Both the position numbers and the translations under genes were made by a program. This document shows positions 22,166 to 35,559 of a DNA stretch of 64,000 bases, in pieces. A model generated the notes under the pieces. It worked only from the letters and a program-made list of their open reading frames with translations. It was not told the origin of the DNA and did no database searches. How positions within the stretch are numbered: the stretch's first letter is position 1; each line of letters starts with the position of its first letter. Source of the stretch: Dasypus novemcinctus (Eukaryota; Chordata; Mammalia; Cingulata; Dasypodidae); contig NC_080678.1 of the NCBI RefSeq assembly GCF_030445035.2, forward strand, positions 59,969,087 to 60,033,086. Reading direction: 5' to 3'.

Positions 22166-24494
22166 GTATTATTAAAAAAAGAATATGTATAGAAAGTGGA
22201 ATCATGAGCTACTTTTATTTGGGGATTGATAGGTCCTGCTCATGTTACACTTGTTGATTTGGAGGCAGTAGTCTCCTTCAGTTTAACAGTCTCATATATA
22301 TTTTTTTCCCTTCACATCAGTGAGTCAAACTTTTTCTCTTCTTACTTTGCATACAATCAGACCATCCCCTAACCATGAGGAATCTTCCACTTTTCCTATG
22401 CTAAGGAGCTTCTGATCTTACCTTCTATGAAGCACCTGGTGCCATGCTTCCACAGTGCCTTCTCAAAGTTCAGTTGTGGGTCATACACTAGGAAAACACT
22501 CCTCCAAATCAATAATGAAAGAATGAAAATTTGATCAAGCCCAAGAATAATCTTTGCTAATAAAAGGCTTCTACTATGAATCTTTACATTGACTTCTGGA
22601 ATGTAAACTCACTGCATGTGGTAATTTGTTCTAAGTACAGTTTCTAGCTAGGAAAAATAACATGTGGATCAAGTTAACAGTTTATGGAGTATTTCCTAGT
22701 AGTATGCTTATTGATTTTAGTACTTGAAGAAATGCAGCTGCTGTTCCTACCTTAATATTTTAACCATTCAACACCAGAACAAATAATACCAAAAACCAAT
22801 ACAACAAATAATGAATTGTATTACAGTCCTTCATACATATTAGTATGTATTCATGGGGCTGATCACAGCAATTTAACAAGATAATTTAGCAGAGAAGGAA
22901 AAATACATTTAATGTTTCATTTATATATAATTCCCCTCCAATTATTTTAGTTCATATGTGCTACCAGAAAAATACACAGTAGCCCTTCCTAACCTAAGGA
23001 TGTTGGAGAAAAGAATGACATTTTCTTCTGAGAAGCTAAATTGGATCCTTCCAAGGGATAAATTCAATACTTCTACAAGTATTTATATGGTTACACAACA
23101 ATAATTAGCAGATAAATGAGTCACCCAATGGCTTATGTCTTATTTGCAGCAGGCCCACAGGGCACACTTGTGTCTGTTCAGGTGAAGCCAATGGAAGACT
23201 GTCATGCTGATATGCCTAAAATGTGAATTACTAACAGCTAGCAAACTGGTGACCTTCTAAATAATAATGCAGTTAGGAAAATATGTTCCTTTTCCCTATG
23301 GGCCTAAATGAACTCTGAGAAAAAAACTTTACTCCTTTGGAGATGTGTGTGTATCTATGTGTGGGCTCCAACGTCTGTCCACTTGATGATAATGAAGATT
23401 AAAGAGAATATTTCCAAAGGGACAAAACTTGAGTAGCCTCTTTCCACCTGGAGTGTTCTGTGGAATTTTAAGTGCCAAAGAACACTTTGGCCATCTTGCT
23501 GGGGGGCTAGATATTAAGTCTAGATAAAAGACTTAGCCTTGGGAAAGTGTTCCACTGGGCAGCAGTAATCCTACATCTAGACTGGCATCTGTGGGCTTGG
23601 GATGGCATTCCTTAAAGGATGGTGACTCACAGAGCAGAAGTTAAAGGAAGCAATGTTTTCCCAGAGAACTCAAACCTGAGGCCAGAAAAGCAAGTTCAAG
23701 AACTAGGTATGTGTGTGTATAGAATACTTGAGTGAAGAATACCTAACTTCATGTTTTTATATTGGACTTTGGGAAAAGTCATATTCACATAGATATTTTT
23801 CTTTACTTTTCTCCCTTTGATGCTCTAAATCCCTTTAATTAACAGACCCAGTAGGAAAGTCTGACACACTCCTACATTATTGTGAGATAGTGCTGTTGTG
23901 ACTGAGGAGATGGAATATGAAAGGGGAAGATGTCTTTGGGGACTGTGTCCTGTTAATATCAATGACAGATCAAGTGGTTGGTGGAGCTGGGAGAAGTAGG
24001 GAGCAGGTCTCAATATAATAGAACAACAAGAAGGTGGACAGTTCACAAGAGAGGTGTAATAACATCTCTGGATCCTTTGCCAATATCTACCAGAGGCTAT
24101 TGATAATTGAGAAAAAGGTGGGAGGATATCAAAGTGGATTACACATAGATAGAGAAAGCTACTAAAAAAATGAAAATCTAATATTCATTCATGTTAAGTA
24201 CACATGTCATCATATATAATTACCCAGCAATGCTCTGTGTCATCATATCTCTATGACTTATTATTATTTCCATGTTGAAGAAATGAAAAATTAGGTTTAA
24301 GGAAATAAAATAGCTTGTCCCAAAGTTGCATAATTAAAAAGAAACTGAGCAAAATTAGAAAAATCCTGGTCTGTTTGATTCAAGTCCATATTTTTTCCAC
24401 TATATGTATGATTATGGTTCAAATTAATTAATAGGGTTATAAATAATACTTGTAGGTATAATTGTATATTTCTGTGTGTCCTATGTTGTTACTG
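22166..24494. other. Unique DNA, nothing firm recognised
   Basis: Longer repeat-poor stretch. A 73-codon minus frame (24046-23825) has no recognised motif. Confidence 0.4.
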
Positions 24495-26242
24495 ACTTAA
24501 AAATTTATTGAAGTATATCATTCATACATGAACATACATGAGCAATAAGCATATAGTAAAGGTTGTGAATTTACAAAACAAACATGCATATCATTATATA
24601 GGGTTCTCATACATCACCCCTTCACCAACACTTTGCATTGTTGTGAAACACTTGTTAAAAACTATGAAAGAACTTTGCCAAAATATTACCATTAATTATA
24701 GCTCATAACTTACATTTAGTGTGTGTTCCCCCAACCCACTCAATTTGTAACACCCTGTATTATATATTTGTTATAGTTCATAAGGGAACATTCTCATATG
24801 TTCTATTAACCACAGTCCATCTTTCACCACAGGGTTCTTTGTGTTATACAGTCCCATAATTTGTACAAGCCATTCAAAGTGTACACTCAGTGGCTCTCAT
24901 TTTTATCACAGATTTGTGCTATCATCCCCTCAGTCAGTTTTAGAACATTTTTATTACTCCAAAAGGAAAAATTCCATTACCCTTTATAACCACCTATTGC
25001 CCCTTAGAAATGCTATATCTTCTTTGCCAACACTGCAAAAGTGTTATAATATTACTCTTAACTATCATTCATAAGTTACATTAGTTGTAATTCTCCCATG
25101 TATTACCATATCTTAACACTTTGTAAAAGAAGAACATTCTTGTATTTATACTATTAACCACGATCTTCATCCACCACCGAAATCGCTGTTTCACATTCCC
25201 TACATTATTCTCTAGCTTCTTTTCAATTGACATTTATGTCCACAGATATCCCTTTTAGCTACAGTCACATTTATAAATCAGCAGTGTTAGTTATGCTCAC
25301 CGTAATGTTTTACCACCAACTCTATTCATTTCTACACTTTTATAATATAGCTTATTAAAAATTCTATGTATACTAAGTATCAACTTCCATTCTCAACCCC
25401 ATTCTATCTCCTAGTAAGTGTTTACCTCTGTGAGTTTACTCAATGTATTTAGTTCATATTAGTGAGACCATACAATATTTGTCCTGTTTTAAATGAGAGG
25501 CAGGTGCTCAACCACTGAGCTACATCTGCTCCCCCATATTTTTCCTTTTGTGTCTGGCTTATTTCACTCAACATAATGTCCTCAAGATACATTCATGTTG
25601 TCATATGCATCCAGATTTCATTTCTTCTTACAGCTAAATAGTATTCCATTGTGTATATATACCACATTTTATTTATCCATTCAGCAGTTGATGGACACTT
25701 GGGCTATTTCCATACTTTAGCAATTGTGAATAATGTTGCTATGAACATCAGTATGCAAATGTCAGTTAGCATCCTTGCTTTCAGTTCTTCTGAATATATT
25801 CCTAGTAATGGAATTGCTGGATATAGCAGTTCTATATTTGTCTTCTTAAGGTGCTGGCAAACTGTCTTCCAGAGTCTGCACCATTCTACATTACCACCGA
25901 TAGTGGAGGAGTGTTCCTATTTTTTCACATCCTCTCCAGCCCTTGTAGTTTTCTGTTGTTGCTGTTATTTAATGGCCATTCTATAGGTGTGAAATAGTAT
26001 CTCATTGTTAGTTTGATCTGCATTTCCCTAATAGTGATGTTGAATATTTTTTCATGTGCTTTTTGGCCATTTGTATTTCCTCTTAAGAAAAATGTCTATT
26101 CAAGTCTTTTGCTCATTTTTCAATTGGGTTGCTTGTCTTTTTATTGTTGAGCTATATGATTTCTTTATATAACATGGATATCAAATACTTTTTGGCTATG
26201 TGATCCTTAAATATTTTGTCCCATTTAAAAGTCAGATATTTT
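24495..26242 (-). mobile_element. LINE-1, 5'-truncated (ORF2 end and 3' UTR)
   Basis: The stretch at 25560-26227 reads as the reverse complement of the LINE-1 ORF2 C-terminal region (for example AATAGTATTCCATTGTGTAT, TCTCCAGCCCTTGTAGTTTT, TTTTTTCATGTGCTTTTTGG). The stretch at 24495-25490 is its long AT-rich 3' UTR with repeated AACCACAGTCCATC-like blocks. ORF2 is interrupted. The 5' break is near 26227. Confidence 0.85.
25493..25535 (-). repeat. Isolated tRNA-like SINE head
   Basis: The minus strand reads GAGCAGATGTAGCTCAGTGG then TTGAGCACCTGCC, like the first unit of the dimeric SINE, but only about 40 bases are present. It lies within the antisense LINE-1 3' region. It may be a heavily truncated insertion. 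Confidence 0.6.
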
Positions 26243-26624
26243 TATTTTTATTTTTTATTTCCCCCCCCTTTGCAGCTTGATTGCTGTCTGTTCTTCTGTG
26301 TCCATTTGCTGTGCATTCTTCTGTGTGTCTGTATTTATTTTTATTTATTTTCCTCCCCCTCTTGTAGCTTGCTTGTTGTTTGCTCTCTGTGTCCATTTGC
26401 TGAACAATCTTCTGTGTTTTTACTTGTTTGCCTTTTTGTCGCATCACCTTGCTGAGTTGGCTTTCTGTGGTGCTTGCAGGCCGGGTGGCACTCTTGCAGG
26501 CCTGGTGCCCAGGCCAGCAGCATGCAGGTGAGGCTGCCTTCACAAGGAGGCCCCGGGACACGAACCCAGGGCCTCCCATATGGTAGACGGGAGCCCAACT
26601 AATTAAGCCACAGCCGGTTCCCTT
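26243..26624 (-). mobile_element. tRNA-derived SINE, second type, with duplicated 3' body
   Basis: The minus-strand head reads TGGCTTAATTAGTTGGGCTC with B box GGTTCGTGTCC, a different tRNA-like head from the DAS type. The target duplication AAAGTCAGATATTTT is perfect (26228-26242 and 26625-26639). The tail-side segment with TTCTTCTGTGTCCATTTGCTG-like sequence occurs twice, at about 26265-26335 and 26350-26420, so the 3' body is duplicated. Confidence 0.88.
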
Positions 26625-26639
26625 AAAGTCAGATATTTT

Positions 26640-28404
26640 GCAGCAACAGGTTAAAACAGATACTTATACAACTTAAAAAATAGATAAAAATTAATCTGAT
26701 TTTTAAATTATTTACTCCCTCTACTGGTAAGTTTGTGAAGTGATAGAAGTTTAATAAAACAAAGTTGAGTATGTGACTTCCAACCTACGCAAAACTCTCA
26801 AAATAGAATTAATATTTAGTTTATTCAGAAGTATATTTTGTAAGTTTATGTACTGATAGTTACATTATCTTTTTGTTCCCATTGTCACAGAAATTCTTTT
26901 AGAGTACATTTTTGTCAATTTTTAAGGAAAGCATATTTACATTTGTTATAAAATGTACTTCTTCTAGAATATAGTTATCCAAATATCGATTATGCTTGTT
27001 TAATGTCAAAATTAACATTTGTCTTTGTGTGTGTTTAAGTTTTTTCTTTCCAATTTTGTGTGATACATTTTAGATTCAAATGACACTGAAATAAGGGTTC
27101 ATATAAAAGATAAATCCTCATAAACTCTTTAGAGACAGGAGTGAGAATTTGAAAAGATATACCAGAGAAGAGAAGAAAAATAGTATCTGGCAATATTACT
27201 AAAAATTGAGAACTTTTTGGACTATCCAAATTAAGAGTGCAATAACCTCCCAAACCTTGTAAGAAAGAGTTTAAGAATGACTTTATCCATCTATTATAAA
27301 AGGCACAGAGGACATATCATAACTTTCATAATATCATAAAGAATGTGTAACTCTCCTCAACTGCTTTGACTTCTCAGTGGTGGTAGCACAGTGCCCAAGG
27401 ATGTTGGCAGTAGATGGTCTTCCTTTTATAGTTTTACCCTATTTGTGTTTGTATATATGTATGTGTGTATGTGTGTGGGGGGGGGCATGGATGAAGGAGG
27501 AAAATAAATGTCAGGTTTTTATTTGGTTTTCTTCTCTAATGGTCATGGAGGCTGAGAGTTGTGATAGGTTGTATGTATGACTCATAACTGGGGGAGTGAA
27601 TTAGATGTAAAAATCAATGGCCCTGTGGGCAACTTGATGCCTCAGAAACTTTTACAAAGGTTCTTGTATGAATCCTATGTTCACAATATAAGGAATACTG
27701 TGTGTTTATGTTTCGTGTTTAGTCATGAGGCATTCTGTGAATGTAACCCTATTTCAATCTAATACAAGCATATAGACACCAATTTCATTATTTTTCCCTT
27801 TATCATGGCACATTACAACTTATAACTCGGAATATTACTACAAGTAGACAATATATTCTTTCCTTCTAAGTTTATGGGCCTTCTTAATACAAATAATAGA
27901 GAGACCCTTATTTAACACTTGTAGGCTTTGCCTTCAGCTGTGGCAGACTAGCTAAGTAGTAAGAGTCTAATCTTCCTGATGAGAGAACTAGAAAACAGGA
28001 AAAATATTAATAAAAAACAGAGAACTACCTAGAAAATGTGGATTTGAGAAGACAAGGTCCTAGAAGTGAGTGCATAGGCAATAAATTATTTTCTTATTTC
28101 CTATTTGGCAAGCATTAATAAAACAAAACTGTAGAAAAGTGTTTGATTTACGCACTTATGTATTGAATGAATGATGTGAATCTGTATGATAACTTTGACT
28201 TTCATCTAGATCTTTCATTCTTTCTTAGAAAAATTGCAATTCTATAATCATTTTCAGTTTTGACATTTTTGGGTATTTTAGATTTTAGATACAGTGAGTT
28301 CTTTAGATTATTCACAGTGAATCAAAATAAATGTTATAACCAAATAACAAAAAAGGAAATCCAAATAATTGCTATAATATAGAAAGTAGTTTTACATGAC
28401 TGCT
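26640..28404. other. Unique DNA, nothing recognised
   Basis: AT-rich. A GT/G-rich run at 27455-27486 is simple sequence. No exon was recognised. Confidence 0.4.
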
Positions 28405-28572
28405 AAGAACTTAGATTTGAGTCATGGAGATATGGATTTGAATTCTAACTGGTTTTCTAGGTTCTCCCTATTTTACTTTTTGCTAAGTTAATTAATTATA
28501 TAGATTTTATGATGTATATGAAATGCTCAGACCAGTGGTTGGCATGCAGTAAGTGTTCAATTATTATTGTTA
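28405..28572 (+). repeat. MIR SINE fragment
   Basis: Opening GGATTTGAATTC, central region degraded, ending GGCATGCAGTAAGTGTTCAA with TTATTATTG. Confidence 0.6.
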
Positions 28573-28629
28573 ATGGTTATTATAGAAGACTATCAACTTT
28601 AATACTAGATCAAAGAAAGCTGAATAAAA

Positions 28630-29020
28630 ATCGCCATGTGTACATATTTCACTAGACAAATTAGAAAAGACCTTTTTAAAATGATGATGCTGGCAAGGGT
28701 ATAAGATCAGTAACCTTACATATGAGATACATGATTCTTCTAAAATGCAATATAGGAAACATACTCTGTCCTTTGATCCAACAATTATCCCTGTAGGACT
28801 CTACCCTAAAAGACTAAAATCAAAGGCAGTCAAACACTTATTTTAAAAGATGTTCACAACATGACTTGTATTAGAGGAAAATTCTATATAGCCTAAATGT
28901 TTGTATGAGAGGAATATTAAAATATTGGTGTAGCATTGTATTCAAATGGTATATAGGCATCACAGTGATATTTGTGAAGATGTTTTTAATGTGGCAGTAA
29001 AAAGTGTATTAAATTGTACT
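28630..29020 (+). mobile_element. Old LINE-1 fragment (sense)
   Basis: Diverged ORF2-like landmarks: TTTGATCCAACAATTATCCC, AAAGATGTTCACAACATGAC and GGAATATTAAAATATTGGTG. Confidence 0.6.
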
Positions 29021-30635
29021 CTCAGGGCACATGGCCTGGGTGAGGCTAAGCATGTAACAAAAGTCTAAGTCTGTTAGGGAATAGTGTTCCATGTCTTAGT
29101 GATTGTTTTAAGGATGTGCATCTGATCTAAGCAGGTGCATTTAAGTATATTTTAAATCTTTCACCATAAATGTTGGACAAAGGTTTTACCCTTTAAGACC
29201 TGTTGACAAAGAGACTCTTTGAATACCATTATATAAAGTCTGGTACTGATTCTGATGGATTTGAAACCATACCATGAGGGGAGGTAGCAAGAGGATAAAG
29301 CACTGAAGAAAGGAAATCTGAGAGAACAGCAGGTAAAAGGAACCACTGCCCAGATGAACTTCCGGTTTGTGTCTGAATCCATTTCTCCCTCTGGACTTTT
29401 CAGTTCTATAACCAATATTATCCTGAATGTACTGTAGAGAGTTTGATGTGGGTTAAGTGATCCATGAAACATACCAAGTCTTAAATGTTACATACATACT
29501 ATACTATTAAAGTTGGAGGAGGGGGATTTGAGTCAAAATTGTAGTATGCAATAGGTTCTCAATTATATAAAATGCTTATTCACAGGAAATATTGGGAAAA
29601 AGCATGAAAATATCTACTTCATGACCTTTTATTATTTTTTCATCTTTTAATTCATTTTCTAAGTGTTCACAATGACATGTATTACTTGCTTAATCAAACA
29701 TATAATAACTATTTTTTCAAGTCATATCTTGAGAGGCAAATTGGGTAAGTCATCTTGAATAAATTAATTCAGAGGTGATCAGCACAAGCAATGAAATGCT
29801 CATCTTTTGAAATTGCAAAAATTACTCTTATAATTCCTTGACACCTTGGGGAATACTCGTCTCACTAAATTGATCTGGCCTCTTTTTTGTATACCAGGGA
29901 AACTGCAAGTACTCTTTGTGTAGCTCCTATAGAAGTAAATTGGTAAATTATCTATGGAATGACAAATTGCTTTTCAATTTTTGCATCTTTCTAGAGGTTA
30001 AGAGGGTGCTGCTATGTCCAGTGAAGGCTGAAACTTGCCCCTTGCCCCTGGACAAAATGAGACTGTCCCTTGTCTGAAGTAACTCAGCTTTAAGAAATTA
30101 ATTTTAACTGAAATTTTGAACTAGGTTTAGTAACAGCCAAAGTAGACACTATTATCTTATATAATAATGATAATACAATTATTTCCAACTGTTTTTATAT
30201 TTAGTAATAGTTTCTTTGTATAAAAAATATAATAGGCTGAATTCCTACTTAATGCTTGGTTATCTGACTGAATGCTATTCTAAAAGTGATGATTGGTTAA
30301 TATTCTTCAAAATAAAATTATAATAAAGAGTGTTGCCACCATCTCATAATCCCACTGTTATAAACACAGCTGTTTCTGTGGCCTTGGGATTTTAAATTCA
30401 TCTCAGTATTAGAAGATACATAAAAATTGTTCTCCCATAAAAACAGTGGGTTTGTAAGTATAAGTATTCATTTACCAACTCCTTATTTTGAGGGAATGCC
30501 ATTTTTCATTTAGATTTAGAGGTGATATACCACAGTGATACTATTAAAATGTATTTTCTTACTTCTGCACCCATATAATTTGTACATAGATAATCAAATA
30601 GATCACCTCTGCTCACAGTTATGTTTCAAATGAGT
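29021..30635. other. Unique DNA, nothing recognised
   Basis: A 103-codon minus frame (29472-29161) has no recognisable domain and no support as an exon. Confidence 0.4.
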
Positions 30636-30650
30636 AAAAGCCTATCTGCT

Positions 30651-31037
30651 GGTGGCGGACTTGGCCCAGGGGTTAGGGCACCCGTCTACCACATGGGAGG
30701 TCCGCTGTTCAAACCCCTGGCCTCCTTGACCCCTGTGGAGCTGGCCCATGCACAGTGCTGATGAGCAAGGAGTGCCCTGCCTCGCAGGGGTGGCTCCTGT
30801 GTAGGGGAGCCCCATGTGCAAGGAGTGCGCCCCGTAAGGAGAGCCGCCCAGAGCGAAAGAAAGTGCAGCCTACTCAGGAATGGTGCCGCACACACGGAGA
30901 GCTGATGCAGCAAGATGACACAACAAAATGAGACACAGATTCCCAGTGCTGCTGACAACAACAGAAGCGGACAAAGAAGACGCAGCAAATAGACACAGAG
31001 AACAGACAGCCAGGGTGGGGGAGCAAGGGGAGAGAAA

Positions 31038-31072
<35 letters not shown>

Positions 31073-31084
31073 ATCTTTAAAAAA
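30651..31084 (+). mobile_element. DAS-type SINE, full length
   Basis: Plus-strand head GGACTTGGCCCAGGGGTTAG, B box TTCAAACCCC, long body, then (AAAT)n at about 31038-31073 and poly-A. The target duplication AAAAGCCTAYCTGCT is at 30636-30650 and 31085-31099 (one mismatch). Confidence 0.96.
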
Positions 31085-31339
31085 AAAAGCCTACCTGCTA
31101 ACTTCTTTCCATGGAATCAGTTTTTTAAACAATAGCAATGATATTTTTTGTTAAATTTATGTTTGTTTATGAGGAGCTGTTTTTGTGTCTACATAGTTTC
31201 CTTAAGAGATAGTATTTAAAAATTTGTGTTTTATGTTTAGAAATCGCAGTAAAGAAAGATTCTCAATTGATTAGAAAAGCTACTACCAAAAGGCACACAC
31301 AAAAACCTAAAAGCAGTGTGCAGAAGTTATACAGACGCT

Positions 31340-32000
31340 GAGTCTGCAATGAGTGTGTGAAGAGTGCTTTAATTCCCCTTTCTCAACATGAGATGACAAG
31401 ATGAAAAATGGGAATGGACAGGTAATATACTGCTCGGGCACAGACTGAAGGGGGTCCTAGGTTTCCTAAAGTCTAGTTCAAGCTCCCAAACACAGAAACC
31501 ACAGAGAGTTAATGATAATTGAGATCATATGGTTCTTATCAAAGCTTCCTCAAGAAAAGCTGCTTGAGGGAAAATCCATAAATGTGTCTTGACCACAGTC
31601 TACCAATCCCCTTCCGCATTGGAGCCTTTAGCTAATTTGTTGGCTTAATTACCAAAGGCACAGGAAGGTTAAACAGAGTGATAATCTGATTTTCTCTGAT
31701 TGCTGATCACTGCAGAAAGTGGCTCATAGGATGCAAAAATAAGCCTAGAACCTTAGGCTATGTAAAAGGAAGAGCTGAGGCATTTATTCAGATAACTCAG
31801 GCAAAGTTGACTGTGTACAGTAATCAAATTATCTGAATAAGTGCTCAACCTGCACTCTGTAGACCTGAACAACAGCTTTAATCATATCATCTGTTGGATT
31901 AAATAGTTTATTGCTTATATCTAAATCCCAGTGTGAACTATTTGTTTAATATACAAATGCAGAGGGGAAAATCCTATTATAATATCCTTTTAAAATATCA
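31340..32000. other. Unique block, candidate conserved noncoding element
   Basis: No repeat was recognised. It holds a perfect 12-bp inverted repeat (TTATTCAGATAA at 31784-31795, TTATCTGAATAA at 31829-31840) containing GATAA/TTATC sites, plus several TAAT-type cores. A regulatory role is inference only. Confidence 0.35.
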
Positions 32001-32369
32001 TCCCAAGTGATATAGATACAAATAACATTTTGTCCAAGTAAAGAATGAATGCTTGTCTTTAAATAATTAGAGAACATTAGATTACAGAAAGAAAACAACA
32101 TGTGGGAAAAACAGATTTACTTTATAAATAAGAAAACCAAAATGACAATCCAGAAAACATCTCTCAATGTTATGGTGTATATTTTTCTGAACTTTTTAAT
32201 AATACATACTAGTTGAGCCTCTGAATCAAACCAGGCATGATTTTTCAATTATGCTGGTCAATAAAAGAACTAGAATATAATATACATACCGTCTTGAAGC
32301 ATGAATTTTTAATTAGATGATATCTTGGTCTCTTCCTATACCATTCATACGTAGTTGGAGCATCACTTT

Positions 32370-33520
32370 TAATTCTATTAAATGGATATAACATAAGTCC
32401 AACCTATTTTTGGACACTTAGGTTATTTCAAATTTTATTATAAACAACTTGCTGTTGGCTATGCATCTATATATATTTTCACAAACTCACTTGATTTTGC
32501 ACCCTAGGCTAAATTCCTAGAAAAGAATTTGCTGGCTCAAAGGAAATGTACATTTTTATAGCCTTTCCTATATATTAATCAATTGAATGCCACACATCTT
32601 ATATCACTTTTAAATGCACAAGCTGTGTATAAGTGTGTATAAGAGTGCCTGTTCCCAGCAACACACCATTGCTAAATAACATCTTTATTTAAAAGTCTCT
32701 TTGGTTTTTTAATTTGATATATACAAATGTCAACTTTTTGATATTTTTCTTTGCATATGTTGGAAAATGAATTTTTTTACTTATTTTCCATTTGTATTTT
32801 GCTTTTATGAATGACCTATTTATATTTTTTGCACTTTTCTCTTTTGAGGAATTTTTCATTTTTATATTGATTTAAAGAGCTAATTATTCTAGAAAGGTTA
32901 TCAATCCTCTGTCTATAACATTTTTACAAATAATTTTCCCAGCTTTTCATTTGCCTTATATTTTAATAATATTTTTTTTACATAGAGGCTCCCCAAATAT
33001 ATATAATCAAGCTTAAGAATTTTTTTCTTTCTCCCTTTAATTTGTGCTTAGAAACTCTTTCATGTCCAGAGTTCATTGTGGATATGCCTAAATATCATCC
33101 TAGCATGTGTTATTGTGATCTTAAAATTTAAATCTTTAATCCATTTGTAATAAAAATTCACCATTAAGAAAATAATAAAAACTATTGCTATTATATTTTG
33201 ACATATCAAAAGATTTAGTTTATTTATCTCCCCCCTTGCTGCTTGCTGTCTACTCTCCGTGTCCATTTGCTGCAGGTTATTCTGTGTCTGCTTGTCTCCC
33301 TTTATTGAGTCATCTTGCTGCACCAGCTCTCTATGCTCCCCACGCAAGGCGGGCCATCAACTCTCTGCAGGTGTGGGCCCTTCACGAGGAAGCCCTGGGA
33401 CGTGAACCCAGGGCCTCCCATATGGTAGATGGGAGCCCAATTGATTGAGCCATTTTCATTTCCCGATCAGTTTTGATTTTTCTATCCCTATATTTCAAAG
33501 TTGATGCACGGATACATATG
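32370..33520 (-). mobile_element. Old LINE-1 fragment (antisense) with nested SINE
   Basis: Reverse complement of diverged ORF2: CTAAATTCCTAGAAAAGAAT, AGAGTGCCTGTTCCCAGCAA, CCATTTGTATTTTGCTTTTA. The SINE at 33215-33465 interrupts it. The boundaries are approximate. Confidence 0.65.
33215..33465 (-). mobile_element. tRNA-derived SINE, second type
   Basis: The head near 33465 (GGCTCAATCAATTGGGCTCC, B box GGTTCACGTCC) matches the SINE at 26243-26624, with a T-rich tail near 33215. It is nested in an old antisense LINE-1. I did not find a clean target duplication. Confidence 0.82.
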
Positions 33521-34025
33521 AAGTAAGCATCCCAATGCATACAGGTCTACCTAAAGTGATATTGAAACTGCTTTTGGTATCTTAGAATGCTAAGCCAAAG
33601 AATGAAAGTTTGGAATACCTCAGGTAAAAATAAGACCTTAAAGGAATTCAGAGAAAAAAATAATCAAATTTCTTTAAGTTGTGAGAATCAAATTAGTATT
33701 TCCTCCATTAATATGGTATGAGAAAATGATGGTGCAAATCATCCTAAATTTTGAGATAAAATAACTTCAGTCTAAATTTTTTTCTGGCCAAAGCAGCATT
33801 CAAACATGAGCACAGAATAGTCATTTTTTTAAACAGCATTTTCTTAGTAAGTAACTTGAAATGCTCCAGCCAAATGAAAGCATTTAGTGGAACTCATTTA
33901 ATACAAGAGTCAATGGGGTCAACCCAGGAAAGCAGTGATGGGAACGCTCTATATAACAATTGCGCAACAGGCTAAAGGCAACCAAGAGCAGAGGGAGGAG
34001 GGTTCTAGTGGCAAGGGAAGGTATG
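33521..34025. other. Unique DNA, nothing recognised
   Basis: AT-rich sequence between two SINEs. Confidence 0.4.
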
Positions 34026-34046
34026 AAAAAAAAAAAAGGATATGTA

Positions 34047-34410
34047 GGGGAAACGGACTTTGGCCCAGTGGTTAGGGCGTCCGTCTACCACATGGGAGGT
34101 CCACGGTTCAAGCCCCGGGCCTCCTTGACCCGTGTGGAGCTGGCCCATGCGCAGTGCTGATGTGCGCAAGGAGTGCTGTGCTACACAGGGGTGTCCCCCG
34201 CGTAGGGGAGCCCCACGCGCAAGGAGTGCACCCATAAGGAGAGCCGCCCAGCGCGAAGGAGGGAGCAGCCTGCCGAGGAATGGCGCCGCCCACACTTCCC
34301 GTGCCGCTGACGACAACAGAAGCGGACAAAGAAACAAGACGCAGCAAATAGACACCAAGAACAGACAAGGGGGGGGGGGGGGAATAAAATAAATAAATAA
34401 ATCTTAAAAA
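34047..34410 (+). mobile_element. DAS-type SINE with an internal deletion
   Basis: It has a complete head and tail. Compared with the copy at 30651 it lacks about 45 bases near 34293, the segment from GGAGAGCTGA to ACACAGAT. The target duplication, an A run followed by GGATATGTA, is exact at 34026-34046 and 34411-34431. Many CpGs survive, which suggests a young copy. Confidence 0.95.
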
Positions 34411-34431
34411 AAAAAAAAAAAAGGATATGTA

Positions 34432-35559
34432 AAAGGACAAATAGAATAAATGACGAGATAGAAAACTTAAAGGAAAAAATAGTGTCCGAAAAAGGCAAAT
34501 ATTACAAGACATTAAATAAGGGCTATTAGAAACTTTAAGAACAATAAATTGTTTCAAACAAGATACAAACTCAAATGAGGCTTGAGTTTAGGCAATTGAT
34601 GAAGCCCAAAAAGAAAAATCCATTTGACCCTGATGTTTAGAATTTTCTCCTTTGATTTGTCAGTAGATATAACAATAGGCACGCAAAATAGGAAATGTAA
34701 TTCTAACATATCACTTGACTTAGCGTATCATATTATTTTCATCGTCATAACAATGTAAATCCTACAACTGATCTCCAACTTTTAGTACTAGCTGATAGAA
34801 AAGGCATTTATCATGGTTTTATGTACTTGTAAGGCCAAATGGAATTGTTCACAATTTTGATAATATGAAAGTAAAAGTGGAGTTGACAGGAAAATGAGGA
34901 ATTAAGATAGAAAAGGTGAAGAAAATGATAGGTGTGCTAAAATTCTTATTTTACAAAGTAGGAATCAAAAAATACTTTGGAAAATTAACAGAAAAAGGAA
35001 AAAGTTAAGTAAATTAGAGGTTAAAATGTAACAAAAAATAAGTACTAAAAATAAATATTACCCACAGTTATCAGTGAGTAGACGGGGGAATGGAATACAG
35101 TAGATGAGTAAAATTCTCATCTTTCATGACAGAGAATAAATACCATCTAAATTGGATAAACAAGAACTAGAAGTCCAAATATATTTAACTATAGAAGTAA
35201 CACACACAAGAATTAAAAACAGAAACAAATGGAAGACTGTGGGCAGAGGAAGTTGCTAAGTTGCTCTTGCTTTGCATTATAAACTTTCCTATATAGTATT
35301 TGGTATGTTACCAAGTATCTGAAGTACTTTCATAAAAATCATACCTAAAAGAAATTTTCAAATGTTTTTGGAGTGCTAAGAATATTTACCTTTTTGGAGA
35401 AAATTGTTAGAATCACCCAAAAAAGTGCATCATTAACCATGCAAAAACATTTTAATTGAAAGATATAAACTACATATACAAATAAATAAAAGGGAGAATA
35501 GGTCTTAATAGAGAAAGGTGACAGAGAATGGCAATGCTATCCTATCTGTGGCAGACAGT
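34432..35559. other. A-rich unique or old LINE-derived DNA
   Basis: Strongly A-rich on the plus strand, which may reflect a very old sense LINE-1, but no landmark is clear. Confidence 0.3.

Noticed and set aside
29161..29472. 103-codon minus-strand frame as a host exon
   Set aside because: No known domain, no convincing splice sites, and length within chance for AT-rich DNA of this size.
30651..30730. tRNA gene
   Set aside because: A and B boxes are present, but the sequence is the head of a SINE with tail and target duplication; the same holds for every other tRNA-like head seen.
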